In this document: positions 1 to 7,459 of the stretch, in pieces
How positions within the stretch are numbered: position 1 is the stretch's first letter
How the letters are laid out: each line of letters starts with the position of its first letter
NCBI RefSeq assembly: GCF_030814115.1
Contig: NZ_JAUSUP010000002.1
Location: 124,001 to 188,000 of the forward strand
DNA: 64,000 bases
DNA from: Alkalibacillus filiformis
GTDB taxonomy: Bacteria; Bacillota; Bacilli; Bacillales; Alkalibacillaceae
Direction of reading: 5' to 3'
Notes under the pieces: generated by a model
Database searches by the model: none
What the model saw: the letters and a program-made list of their open reading frames with translations, nothing else
Told to the model about the DNA's origin: nothing
Program-made: the position numbers and the translations under genes

Positions 1-612
1 CCTGTGTTTGATTTCTTAATTATTATTTCTCTCGGTTCGATTGTCGGTGCAGACTTAGCTGACCCATCTATTAGCCATATATATACAGCTGTCGCTATTG
101 TATCAGTTGCACTTCTTCAACGAATTATTACCAAGCTCAAACTCTCTAACAGGCGTTTCGGTAGAATTGTAACGTTTGAGCCGACTGTAGTTATCCAAAA
201 TGGACAATTTCTTAAACAAAATATGAAAAATATCGGCTATTCAATTGATAACGTCTTGCAATTATTAAGAGAGAAAGATGTCTTTGATATCGATGAAGTA
301 AAAACTGCCATTGTTGAATCAAGTGGTAAGGTAAGTGTATTAAAAAAGTCATCAAGCACTAATGTAACCCGTTCTGATTTAAACATTACCGGAAAATCTG
401 CAGATATTGCCTTACCCATTGTCGTTGAAGGAAAAGTTTACACACACGTGTTAGAAGATTTCGGACTTGATTATGATTGGTTACAAAAACGAATGAAAGA
501 ACAAGATGTTCAAAATGTTGATGAGGTCTTTTATGCGACAATCAACCAAGAAAGAAATCTGCATGTCTCACTTAAAGAAAACAATTTAAACGTTCCACGA
601 ATATTACATTAA
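1..612 (+). CDS. YetF-like DUF421 membrane protein, 5' end cut off
   Basis: The reading frame is open from the first base, so the gene starts upstream of the window; the GTG at position 4 is only an internal valine codon. What remains (about 203 residues) is one or two hydrophobic N-terminal segments followed by a soluble alpha/beta domain with the pattern of the DUF421 (YetF/YrbG/YdfS) family: a region around TVVIQNGQ, then LLREK and a pair of short repeats around the FDIDEVKTAIVES stretch. Family members are about 220-230 residues with three N-terminal membrane helices, so roughly the first helix or two are missing here. DUF421 proteins sit in the cytoplasmic membrane of sporeformers and several are made during sporulation; their biochemical role is not settled. 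The family call is confident; the function is unknown. Confidence 0.8.
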   Translation, partial: PVFDFLIIISLGSIVGADLADPSISHIYTAVAIVSVALLQRIITKLKLSNRRFGRIVTFEPTVVIQNGQFLKQNMKNIGYSIDNVLQLLREKDVFDIDEVKTAIVESSGKVSVLKKSSSTNVTRSDLNITGKSADIALPIVVEGKVYTHVLEDFGLDYDWLQKRMKEQDVQNVDEVFYATINQERNLHVSLKENNLNVPRILH

Positions 613-677
613 ACAAGCACGATTCAAGTTAAACACCTATATCATATAGTAATGAATAATAACGAGGTGTTTTAACG

Positions 678-1442
678 ATGAACCCAATTGTTACGGGTAG
701 TTCTACTGAAGACATAGTCACGATCAATATTGACTTAAGCCAGCGTTCAATTAGTTACTTAAATGTCTTCAGATCAGATCAACTAGTTGGAATTTTTGAG
801 CCTGTAAGGAGTTTTCACTTACGTAATGAAAGGTTAGAACCCATTACAGTCGAGTGTGTATTTGGAGATGGCACTTCCTACTCCACTTACTTAACATTTG
901 ATGAAAACCGCCAAGTGAGACGTCCAAGTGACTTTAAACCTGGTGATATTCTAGTGGCAAGTGATAACTTTGGAGATGTCTTCCCTCCTGGTTACATAGG
1001 CCACTCTGCAATTGTTATTGATGAGTATCGAATCGCCGAATCTGTCACATCACACCCACAAGTTAGAAAAGCACCAATCGATAACTTTCTCTCTGTTCAT
1101 ACCCAAGTCATGCATGCTCGTCCAAAAGACCCAAGTGTTGGCATGGCTGCTGCTGAGTATGCTAAAGAGTATGTAGAGGCATATGATACGAACTTAAAAC
1201 AAGGTAATTCTGTTCCTGAATTTTCCTTTTCAACACGTGTCCCGTTAAATGACCCTAATGATGCGATTTATTGTTCTAAACTTGTATGGTTAAGCTACTA
1301 TTATGGTGCCGATGTAGAGTTCCAAAATAACTTCTACTTATTCGCTCCAGTTGATTTAAAAGCCAATATTGAAATGGATGACCGTTTCGATGTGATGTAT
1401 CAGCACCCTGAGTTTGATTTTAAAATTAACTTAAAGCTTTAA
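678..1442 (+). CDS. YiiX-like NlpC/P60-superfamily (papain-fold) protein
   Basis: 254 residues with no signal peptide. The middle carries GDILVASD followed by GYIGHSAIVID, and the C-terminal third carries YCSKLVW. This order (His motif first, Cys motif later) is the circularly permuted NlpC/P60 arrangement of the YiiX/YebB (Peptidase C92) group, in which the His and Cys form the catalytic dyad. The N-terminal 80 residues look like a separate beta-rich domain (HLRNERLEPITVE). The substrate is unknown; relatives are cysteine hydrolases or transferases acting on peptide or acyl bonds. The start is supported by GAGGTG about 10 nt upstream. The gene is monocistronic, ending at a strong hairpin terminator 10 bp after the stop. 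The family call is good, the activity is inference. Confidence 0.75.
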   Translation: MNPIVTGSSTEDIVTINIDLSQRSISYLNVFRSDQLVGIFEPVRSFHLRNERLEPITVECVFGDGTSYSTYLTFDENRQVRRPSDFKPGDILVASDNFGDVFPPGYIGHSAIVIDEYRIAESVTSHPQVRKAPIDNFLSVHTQVMHARPKDPSVGMAAAEYAKEYVEAYDTNLKQGNSVPEFSFSTRVPLNDPNDAIYCSKLVWLSYYYGADVEFQNNFYLFAPVDLKANIEMDDRFDVMYQHPEFDFKINLKL

Positions 1443-1452
1443 CCCTCCCATT

Positions 1453-1493
1453 CAGTCAGCGATTACTATTTCAGTTTTCGCTGACTGTTTTTG
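1453..1493 (+). terminator. Rho-independent terminator of the YiiX-like gene
   Basis: Ten-base inverted repeat CAGTCAGCGA / TCGCTGACTG followed by a run of T, directly after the stop at 1442. Confidence 0.85.
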
Positions 1494-1497
1494 TAAT

Positions 1498-1529
1498 GAA
1501 AAAGACTCACCATATCTCTATGGCAAGCC
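1498..1529 (-). terminator. Rho-independent terminator of the DUF4870 gene
   Basis: On the minus strand GGCTTGCCAT pairs with ATGGTGAGTC (three G-U pairs) and is followed by TTTTT. It lies just 3' of the convergent gene ending at 1544. Confidence 0.7.
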
Positions 1530-1543
1530 TCTTCATTGTTAAC

Positions 1544-1906
1544 TCACTTAATAATGTGATACTTTCCGATTACAGGAAGTGGGGCCATTTCACCTTTAGC
1601 CGCGTTTAAAATACCAATTAACCAAAGAATAAAGACAAATAAGTTTCCAATCGGTAAAATGATCAACCAGCCAATAATAGGAATTAACGTCCCGGCCGTG
1701 TTGATTATAATTGCTGTTAAAAGTAACAGTAACCCTTGGTTAGCATGGTATGTTGCAAACTTAGACTCTTTCGCTACTAACAATGGGATAAAGAAAATAA
1801 TATACGCTACAATACCTAAACCTTTGTTTTTCTGAGCATCTTCACTTACTTGGTCCTGCGAGGGATCTTTTTGTTGTTGATTTTCCTTTTCACTTCCATC
1901 TGTCAT
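1544..1906 (-). CDS. DUF4870 (Tic20-like) small membrane protein
   Basis: 120 residues. The first 28 are hydrophilic (Gln, Lys, Asp rich); the rest has three hydrophobic segments around IVAYIIFFIPLLV, GLLLLLTAIIINTAG and WLIILPIGNLFVFILWLIG, with the conserved AKESKFATYHANQGLLLLL stretch typical of DUF4870 proteins (FARYHANQAL in many relatives). It is probably inserted in the cytoplasmic membrane with the charged N-terminus inside. Function is unknown; the family shares a fold signature with Tic20. GGAGGGAG sits just upstream of the ATG. The gene stands alone between divergent and convergent neighbours. Confidence 0.8.
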   Translation of the reverse strand: MTDGSEKENQQQKDPSQDQVSEDAQKNKGLGIVAYIIFFIPLLVAKESKFATYHANQGLLLLLTAIIINTAGTLIPIIGWLIILPIGNLFVFILWLIGILNAAKGEMAPLPVIGKYHIIK

Positions 1907-2071
1907 CTTTTCTCCCTCCCATCTATAAAAACCTTACTCAATTTTATGTTTTAAAAATTGCTGTATGACTGTGACAACTAAAGTGAAGGGAGATTTTATA
2001 GATTATTTGTGGTCAAATGAAGACGAAAATCATATTTATAATAAATGACTCTTTTTAAAGGTGAAGATGCT

Positions 2072-3637
2072 GTGAAAAATATTGATGATTTCTTTAACGA
2101 ATTTATAGATTCAAATTGTGAAGAGTTAGGTCCTGTTCGAGGTCGTGTAAGGCAAGAGAAAGCTTATCAAATCAAGATGAAAGCGGCTGATAACCATTTG
2201 CGTACTTCACGTTCTGAGCCAACTTGTAACGATGATGAGCAGAGATTCGCTAATAAAATAGGTAGTTATACTAAAGGCTTACCCCATAACAAGTATGGTG
2301 AGGTTGACACTCCTGCTTATGACGCTCTAATAAAAGCACTTAATAGCGGGTTACCTAGAGACTTTGAAAGTATTCCTTTAGGAAGCGAGTTAAAACTAAC
2401 AAATCCACAAGCAGCCTATGCATACAACCTTGTAGGTCCAGACTCTCATCAAATTGCAATTCCTGCTCCTCCATCTATTAGGAGCACTTGGCACGCTAGT
2501 GAGATGGCAGAATTATATTGGAGAGCTCTAACTCGTGACATCCCTTTTAATGATTACAATAGAAGTAAGTTAATTCATGAAGCATCAAAAGATCTCACTA
2601 AGTTCTCAAATTTTAAAGGCCCTAAAACAAGTTTACATGTTACACCTAAAACCATTTTTAGAGGGGATACGAAGTCTGACTTAACAGGCCCTTTAATATC
2701 ACAGTTTTTATTACTCGATATCCCGTATGGAAACAACACGTTAAAGCAGAGATACCGTACAACAATTAAAGGTGATGACCATTTAACAGAGTATAAGAGT
2801 TGGTTAAATGTTCAAAACGGACACAAACCAACTAAAAAGAATAAATGCGACCGTCGCTATCGATATATTCGTTCTGCTCGTGACTTAGCAGAATGGGTAC
2901 ACCGTGATTTCAGTTTTCAAGCCTTCTTGAATGCATGTTTAATCCTTCTTAAATACGGAGATGAAGCAATTGATTCAAACAACCCTTATTTGAACTCAAA
3001 AACACAAGGTGGCTTTATTACGTTTGGTGCAGCGCACATATTAGATATGGTCACAAGAGCAGCTCGTTCAGCCCTAGAGAGTTCTTGGTACCAAAAATGG
3101 CTTGTACACAGAAGGTTACGACCTGAAGAGTATGGTGGTCTTGTTCACAACTACTTGGTGGGTCACACTCTAGCTCCCATTCACGAAGAACTACTAGAGT
3201 CAAAAGCGCTCCAATATACAGAAGAAACGTTTGGAACTTATCTTTTACCCGTTGCATACGCAGAAGGCTGTCCAACTCACCCCGCTTATCCAGCTGGCCA
3301 CGCTTGTATTGCAGGAGCAGGGATCACTATGCTAAAAGCTTTTTTCAATGAAGATTTTGTCATTCCTGAACCCGTAATTCCATCACCAGACGGCCTTTCA
3401 CTTAATTCATACAAACAATCCCCTCTTACAATAGGTGGAGAGTTAAACAAACTTGCGAGTAATATCGCTCTAGGGCGTGATGCAGCAGGTGTTCATTGGA
3501 GAACTGATGGTACTGAAGGAATAAAATTAGGTGAACAAGTCGCTCTCAATATCCTGAAAGATTATAAAGAAACCTTCAACGAACAATTCTCTCATTTCAA
3601 AATAACCAAGTACAATGGCACAACAGTGACTATATAA
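2072..3637 (+). CDS. Vanadium-dependent haloperoxidase family protein
   Basis: About 521 residues. Three motifs in order mark the vanadium haloperoxidase/PAP2 phosphatase fold: KWLVHRRLRPEE near nt 3095 (Lys and Arg of the K-x6-RP motif), HPAYPAGHA near nt 3280, and LGRDAAGVHWRTD near nt 3475-3510 (Arg and the His that would ligate vanadate). The length suits the haloperoxidases rather than the much shorter PAP2 phosphatases. The usual PSGH is PAGH here. No signal peptide is visible, suggesting a cytoplasmic location unless exported by another route. I chose the GTG at 2072 because AAAGGTG lies 8 nt upstream; the in-frame ATG at 2045 has no ribosome site. Real activity could be halide oxidation or phosphate ester hydrolysis; sequence alone does not decide. 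Confidence 0.8.
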   Translation: MKNIDDFFNEFIDSNCEELGPVRGRVRQEKAYQIKMKAADNHLRTSRSEPTCNDDEQRFANKIGSYTKGLPHNKYGEVDTPAYDALIKALNSGLPRDFESIPLGSELKLTNPQAAYAYNLVGPDSHQIAIPAPPSIRSTWHASEMAELYWRALTRDIPFNDYNRSKLIHEASKDLTKFSNFKGPKTSLHVTPKTIFRGDTKSDLTGPLISQFLLLDIPYGNNTLKQRYRTTIKGDDHLTEYKSWLNVQNGHKPTKKNKCDRRYRYIRSARDLAEWVHRDFSFQAFLNACLILLKYGDEAIDSNNPYLNSKTQGGFITFGAAHILDMVTRAARSALESSWYQKWLVHRRLRPEEYGGLVHNYLVGHTLAPIHEELLESKALQYTEETFGTYLLPVAYAEGCPTHPAYPAGHACIAGAGITMLKAFFNEDFVIPEPVIPSPDGLSLNSYKQSPLTIGGELNKLASNIALGRDAAGVHWRTDGTEGIKLGEQVALNILKDYKETFNEQFSHFKITKYNGTTVTI

Positions 3638-3640
3638 CTT

Positions 3641-3681
3641 AACCCAGCCCTAACATGATCGTGGCTGGGTTATCACTTTTG
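3641..3681 (+). terminator. Rho-independent terminator of the haloperoxidase gene
   Basis: AACCCAGCC pairs with GGCTGGGTT across a 13-nt loop, followed by ATCACTTTT. The U tract is weak but the stem is GC-rich and directly follows the stop. Confidence 0.65.
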
Positions 3682-3745
3682 TTAGTTTAATTTTTTAGAA
3701 AATTTAGTAAAATTATTTTAAATAACTTTAGGGGAGCGAGAATAG

Positions 3746-4498
3746 ATGGCAAATAGAACGGTTATCGTAACGGGTGGAGCACAAGGAATCGGATTCGCTA
3801 TTGCAAAAGCGTTTAGTAACGAAGGTGACTTTGTTCATATTTGTGACTTAAATGCTGACTTAGTTATAGAAGCAGCAAACAGCTTAGTTAACACAACAGG
3901 TCATCAAGTTGATGTAACGAATGAAATAAACGTTAACACGTTTGTTGAACGTGTAGTTAAGGAAAATGGACAAGTCGATATTTTAATTAATAATGCTGGC
4001 TTACAACATATTGATCGTGTCGAAGATTTCCCACTAGAAAAATGGAACTTGCTCATTAAAGTCATGCTAACAGGTCCTTTTTTACTAACGAAAGCAGTCA
4101 TTCCAGTTATGAAAAAACAGCAATTTGGTAGAATTATTAATATATCCTCTGTTCACGGAAAAACAGCCTCACCTTACAAATCAGCATACATATCGGCAAA
4201 ACACGGGGTTGTCGGCTTAACTAAAACCGTTGCGATCGAAACGGCTAACGATGGCATTACAGTAAACGCCATTATGCCTGGAGCTACAAGGACGAAGTTA
4301 ATTGAAAACCAATTAGCGAAGCTTGCTGAACAAGACGATATTACTGAACAAGAAGCATTGGAGAAAAACTTACTAATCAAACAACCAATGAAACGTCTGC
4401 TAGAACCAGATGAAATAGCTCAAACGGCTTTATTTTTAGCATCCGACAAAGCTAGTGCAATAACAGGCGAAACAGTCAGTGTCTCTGGTGGATGGTAA
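3746..4498 (+). CDS. 3-hydroxybutyrate dehydrogenase (SDR family)
   Basis: 250 residues, the standard classical-SDR length. The N-terminus has the NAD-binding TGGAQGIG, then NNAG, a serine-bearing ISSVHG and the YISAK catalytic Tyr-x3-Lys. The C-terminal segment from LIENQLAKLAEQ through KQPMKRLLEPDEIAQ to ITGETVSVSGGW is the pattern that separates D-beta-hydroxybutyrate dehydrogenases from FabG. It would interconvert 3-hydroxybutyrate and acetoacetate with NAD in the cytosol, useful for polyhydroxybutyrate or ketone-body turnover. The next gene starts only 16 bp after its stop, so they are probably co-transcribed. No acetoacetyl-CoA enzymes lie nearby, so pathway placement is inference. Confidence 0.8.
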   Translation: MANRTVIVTGGAQGIGFAIAKAFSNEGDFVHICDLNADLVIEAANSLVNTTGHQVDVTNEINVNTFVERVVKENGQVDILINNAGLQHIDRVEDFPLEKWNLLIKVMLTGPFLLTKAVIPVMKKQQFGRIINISSVHGKTASPYKSAYISAKHGVVGLTKTVAIETANDGITVNAIMPGATRTKLIENQLAKLAEQDDITEQEALEKNLLIKQPMKRLLEPDEIAQTALFLASDKASAITGETVSVSGGW

Positions 4499-4514
4499 TG
4501 AAGAAGGTGATTAT

Positions 4515-5246
4515 TTGAGCTATAAAATTGCTGTATTAGCTGATATACATGGTAATCATGAAGCCTTAAAAAGCGTGTTGAAACATATTGATGGAACAGG
4601 GGATGTGGAACATATATATTGTCTTGGTGATTTGATCGGAGTCGGTTACCAAACTAACGAAGTGTTAGACAAGTTATTTTCAAGAAACGACATCTCATTT
4701 GTACGTGGTAATCATGACCAAGACGTTTTAAGCATTATTGATGGTGAAAAGCCTAACAGTAAAGGTGAAGAACGAGAGCATCACCATTGGATTGCATCTA
4801 ATTTAAACCCGAGCTTTATCCCAAAGTTAAGAAGCATTCCTTACACGTTAAGACGCCAAATAAATGGCGTTTCGTTCCTATTTTTGCATTATCACATGAA
4901 AAAAGAGCCGCAGTTCTTGCCCGTTAACTATGACCCCAGTATCGATGAGTTAGAGAAACTTTATCATCATGAGCAATCTAAAGTCGTCTGTTTCGGTCAC
5001 CATCACGTCGTTCATCATTTCAAAAATGACCATCAACTTTTTATAAATCCAGGTGCTTTAGGTTGCAGTCATAACCCAACCGCTCAATATGCCACAATTA
5101 CTGTTGGTGATAAAGGAAATATTAATACTTCTTTTTTTGAAGTTCCATATGATCCGACTGATTTTCTACAAGGTTATGAACAGTTGCAAGTACCAGCTCG
5201 TGACTTCATTTTAACTAACTTCTACGGCAATCAGCATATTAAGTAA
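4515..5246 (+). CDS. Calcineurin-like metallophosphoesterase
   Basis: About 243 residues. All metal-binding motifs of the superfamily are present in order: LADIHGNH (D-x-H), CLGDLIGVG (GD-x2-G), RGNHDQ (GNHD), CFGHHHVVHH (in place of GHTH) and NPGALG. The composition resembles the small single-domain phosphoesterases of the YfcE/ApaH-like (Metallophos_2) group; the substrate is not readable. I chose the TTG at 4515 because AAGAAGGTGA lies about 7 nt upstream and the protein then begins SYKIAVLADIHGN; the ATG at 4479 would overlap the previous gene and has no ribosome site. It probably follows 3-hydroxybutyrate dehydrogenase in one transcript. No terminator is seen after it. Confidence 0.8.
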   Translation: MSYKIAVLADIHGNHEALKSVLKHIDGTGDVEHIYCLGDLIGVGYQTNEVLDKLFSRNDISFVRGNHDQDVLSIIDGEKPNSKGEEREHHHWIASNLNPSFIPKLRSIPYTLRRQINGVSFLFLHYHMKKEPQFLPVNYDPSIDELEKLYHHEQSKVVCFGHHHVVHHFKNDHQLFINPGALGCSHNPTAQYATITVGDKGNINTSFFEVPYDPTDFLQGYEQLQVPARDFILTNFYGNQHIK

Positions 5247-5313
5247 AAAATTTCCTAAGAGGTTTAAATGTGGGCAGGGCAACCAATTTACCAATTATAA
5301 ACGCAATTTACTT

Positions 5314-5347
5314 TTGACATTCTAAAATTTTTCGTTAGTATTAGAAT
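5314..5347 (+). promoter_or_regulatory. Promoter and candidate operator of gbsR
   Basis: TTGACA at 5314 with a weak TAGTAT at 5336 (16-bp spacing) forms a plausible sigma-A promoter. An inverted repeat, ATTCTAA at 5319 and TTAGAAT at 5341, flanks the spacer and -10, so a protein bound there would block polymerase. Autoregulation by GbsR is inference. Confidence 0.45.
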
Positions 5348-5392
5348 TATAAATTAAAAACTTAACAAACTTAACACTGAGGAGGTTGTTAA

Positions 5393-5953
5393 ATGAGTCA
5401 AAATGACGAACAGGCAAGAGAGTCCGTCGATCAAGCAAAAGACATTGTCATTGAATCATTAGGTGAAACGATGGACCTTTATGGTGTTACAAGAAGTGTC
5501 GGCAACCTTTACGGTACGATGTATTTTGAGGAAAGTATGACTTTAGATGAAATGCGTGAGAAATTGAAAATGAGTAAGCCTAGTATGAGTACTGGCGTTA
5601 AAAAACTGCAAGAATTTGATATCGTCAAACAATCATTTCGTCGTGGTTCAAGAAAACAAACATTTGTTGCTGAAAAAGATTTCTTCAGTTTCTTTAGTAA
5701 ATTTTTCACTAAAAAGTGGGAGCGTGAGGTTACCTTAAACCTTGAAGCGATTAAAGAAGCTCAACCTATTTTAGAGGATGTTATGAACTCTGAAGATGTG
5801 TCTCAAGAAGTGCGAGATGAAGCACGAGAACTTTATGAACAAGTCGAATACTCAAAGGCCTATTACTACTGGCTTGAACAACTTGTAGAAGGAATACGTA
5901 ACGGCAAGATTTTCGAAGCATTCCCACCACCTGAACAAAACAAGAACAAATAA
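5393..5953 (+). CDS. gbsR: GbsR/MarR-type transcriptional regulator
   Basis: 186 residues with a MarR-like winged helix: a dimerising N-terminal helix, then LDEMREKLKMSKPSMSTGVKKLQEFDIV as the helix-turn-helix and the wing KQSFRRGSRKQTFVAEKDFF. This matches GbsR, the choline-sensing repressor of glycine betaine synthesis (gbsAB) and choline uptake (opuB) genes in Bacillus. The gbsAB genes are not in this window, so here the regulator is separated from its classical targets. GGAGG lies 8 nt before the ATG. The gene has its own promoter with an inverted repeat and its own terminator. Its presence along with BCCT and ectoine genes fits an osmotically stressed lifestyle. Target assignment is by homology only. 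Confidence 0.85.
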   Translation: MSQNDEQARESVDQAKDIVIESLGETMDLYGVTRSVGNLYGTMYFEESMTLDEMREKLKMSKPSMSTGVKKLQEFDIVKQSFRRGSRKQTFVAEKDFFSFFSKFFTKKWEREVTLNLEAIKEAQPILEDVMNSEDVSQEVRDEARELYEQVEYSKAYYYWLEQLVEGIRNGKIFEAFPPPEQNKNK

Positions 5954-5960
5954 CTGTCAG

Positions 5961-5996
5961 CCCTTATCTCTATTGTTTGAGGTAAGGGATTTTTTA
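5961..5996 (+). terminator. Rho-independent terminator of gbsR
   Basis: CCCTTATCTC pairs with GAGGTAAGGG (10 bp, one G-U), followed by a T-rich tail. Confidence 0.85.
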
Positions 5997-6080
5997 TTTG
6001 AGGCATTTTTAACCTGTTGTTCCATCGTATATTTTGACCTGTGAAGAAAAAAATAAGTGTAAGAAAGGCAGGGAGAAGCT

Positions 6081-6266
6081 ATGGATGAACAACGCGCAAA
6101 ACAAATTATCGATTCACTTGTTATGGTTAACGTTAAATACCACGGTATTCCCGTCTATATTCAAGAAGTTAATAACAGTGAAACAGCGACAATTTTTCCA
6201 TTAGATGAAATGCACCATGAACAGGAAGTTGAATTAAAAGGGTTATATGAGGATGATCCAACATAA
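6081..6266 (+). CDS. sspH: H-type small acid-soluble spore protein (SspH-like), copy 1
   Basis: 61 residues with the SspH pattern: an N-terminal basic helix (QRAKQIIDS), the core VNVKYHGIPVYIQEV, then an acidic tail (PLDEMHHEQEVELKGLYEDD). H-type SASPs are minor proteins of the spore core made in the forespore. AGGGAG lies just upstream of the ATG. A second copy follows 14 bp after the stop, so both are likely on one forespore transcript. The copies share the RAxxI...MxNVxYxGxxVYIQxV skeleton but have diverged elsewhere. Confidence 0.85.
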   Translation: MDEQRAKQIIDSLVMVNVKYHGIPVYIQEVNNSETATIFPLDEMHHEQEVELKGLYEDDPT

Positions 6267-6280
6267 AAGGAGGGATATAA

Positions 6281-6460
6281 ATGGACCGTTTGCGTGCACA
6301 ACAAATCGCTGAATCACCTGAGATGAAGAATGTACAATACAATGGACAAAATGTTTATATCCAACATGTGAATGATAACGGTACAGCTCATTGTTATTTT
6401 TTAAATGACTTAGAAAATGAATTTGATGTTCAGTTATCCAATTTAAGAGAAAAAATTTAA
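6281..6460 (+). CDS. sspH: H-type small acid-soluble spore protein (SspH-like), copy 2
   Basis: 59 residues starting MDRLRAQQIAESPEMKNV, followed by QYNGQNVYIQHV and an acidic C-terminal end. It is a tandem paralogue of the gene ending at 6266. AAAGGAGGG lies 7 nt before the ATG, a very strong ribosome site. The tail is rewired relative to copy 1 (HCYFLNDLENEFDVQL), as expected for a redundant minor SASP. A hairpin-rich array follows the stop. A third copy lies at 32776-32955. Confidence 0.85.
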   Translation: MDRLRAQQIAESPEMKNVQYNGQNVYIQHVNDNGTAHCYFLNDLENEFDVQLSNLREKI

Positions 6461-6472
6461 CCAACTAATCGA

Positions 6473-6584
6473 GCGAACGCCCAATTAATTAGGCGTTCGC
6501 CTAATTAAATTTGATTTCGCTTAATTATTTCTATTTTCGCCTAATAAAAAAAAATCGCCTGATTCTTAAATAATTAGGCGATTT
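6473..6584. repeat. Hairpin-forming degenerate 20-bp repeat array
   Basis: A perfect hairpin GCGAACGCC / GGCGTTCGC (6473-6500) is followed by units of TTCGCCTAATTA beginning near 6496, 6516, 6536 and 6555, a period close to 20 bp. The complementary motif AATTAGGCG occurs at both ends, so several exclusive foldings are possible. It separates the convergent sspH pair and the coiled-coil gene. Confidence 0.7.
6546..6584 (-). terminator. Rho-independent terminator of the coiled-coil gene
   Basis: Read on the minus strand, AATCGCCTAATT pairs with AATCAGGCGATT and is followed by a long T run (the A9 tract at 6546-6554). It probably ends the gene at 6616-7362. Confidence 0.8.
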
Positions 6585-6615
6585 TACAAGTTGAGCTGGT
6601 AAATGATTAATCTTC

Positions 6616-7362
6616 TTACATACTATCTTTTTGGTCTTTTTCTTGTTCTTTCTTCGTCATGACCATCGTTAATGGTTTGTCACTACCTGTCATCAGCTGG
6701 TGGACATAGGATGATGTCATCTCATGCTGGTCTTCAATCTTTTCTGCCAGGTGGTGGCTTCTCTCATATAAAATTGACCTAAAATTAAGCATTTGTCTGT
6801 TAAGCTTTTCCATTAACGCCTCTTGTCTTTGAACTTGTTCTGACATCTCTTGTTGGTTTTGATCAAAGTACATAAGCTGTTCGCTCATCTCTTCATGTGC
6901 ATTGACAATTTGATTCAATTGATCAATTAATTCATCATTTGAAACTTTCTGATCGGTTATTTTATTTATAATTTCTTTATTCGATTCATTTATACTTTTT
7001 ACTTGATAAATTAGATCTTCTCGAGCATGTTCTTCACTCTTAAGCCACTCTTCCAACTGGCTGCTTTTGTTGTCTAACATGCGCAATCTCTCCAATACAT
7101 CTTGTTTAAACTGATCTTGACTATGTTGTTTAGCTACAAGTTCTTTAACTTGTGTATCCATTTGTGTTTGGATATGATCTTGCCGTTCATACAACTGATT
7201 AAGAAAGCTATTTGAACGCTTTAACGAACGATTGACTTTTTGTTGTTCTTCCATCCACTCTGATAACCTGTCAAACTTCGTGTAGTCTTGGTTTGGTTCA
7301 GTTAATTTCCGTTTTGAGCGATATACAGTCGGATGTTCGCCATCATTAATGTATAATGTCAT
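6616..7362 (-). CDS. Coiled-coil protein of unknown function
   Basis: 248 residues with no recognised domain. After a short N-terminal region (YINDGEHPTVYRSKRKLTEP) nearly everything from residue 30 to 215 is hydrophilic and Gln/Glu/Lys rich, with heptad-like spacing of Leu, Ile and Met (FLNQLYERQDHIQTQM, ELIDQLNQIVNAHEEM), indicating a long coiled coil. No signal peptide or membrane helix is present, so it should be cytosolic or assembled on a structure such as the spore coat. AAGGGA precedes the ATG. It is preceded by a terminator and ended by another, hence transcribed alone. It neighbours spore genes but has no sequence feature that fixes a spore role. Confidence 0.6.
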   Translation of the reverse strand: MTLYINDGEHPTVYRSKRKLTEPNQDYTKFDRLSEWMEEQQKVNRSLKRSNSFLNQLYERQDHIQTQMDTQVKELVAKQHSQDQFKQDVLERLRMLDNKSSQLEEWLKSEEHAREDLIYQVKSINESNKEIINKITDQKVSNDELIDQLNQIVNAHEEMSEQLMYFDQNQQEMSEQVQRQEALMEKLNRQMLNFRSILYERSHHLAEKIEDQHEMTSSYVHQLMTGSDKPLTMVMTKKEQEKDQKDSM

Positions 7363-7412
7363 GTTTCCACATCCCTTTAATGTCTTACTTATACCATATG
7401 CGAATGTCCATA

Positions 7413-7452
7413 TAAAAAGTGCCTGTCACGATTTTATTCGTAACAGGCACTT
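7413..7452 (-). terminator. Rho-independent terminator of rlmN
   Basis: AAGTGCCTGT and its perfect complement ACAGGCACTT enclose a second short stem; on the minus strand it is followed by TTTTTATA. Confidence 0.85.
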
Positions 7453-7459
7453 CAACTTA

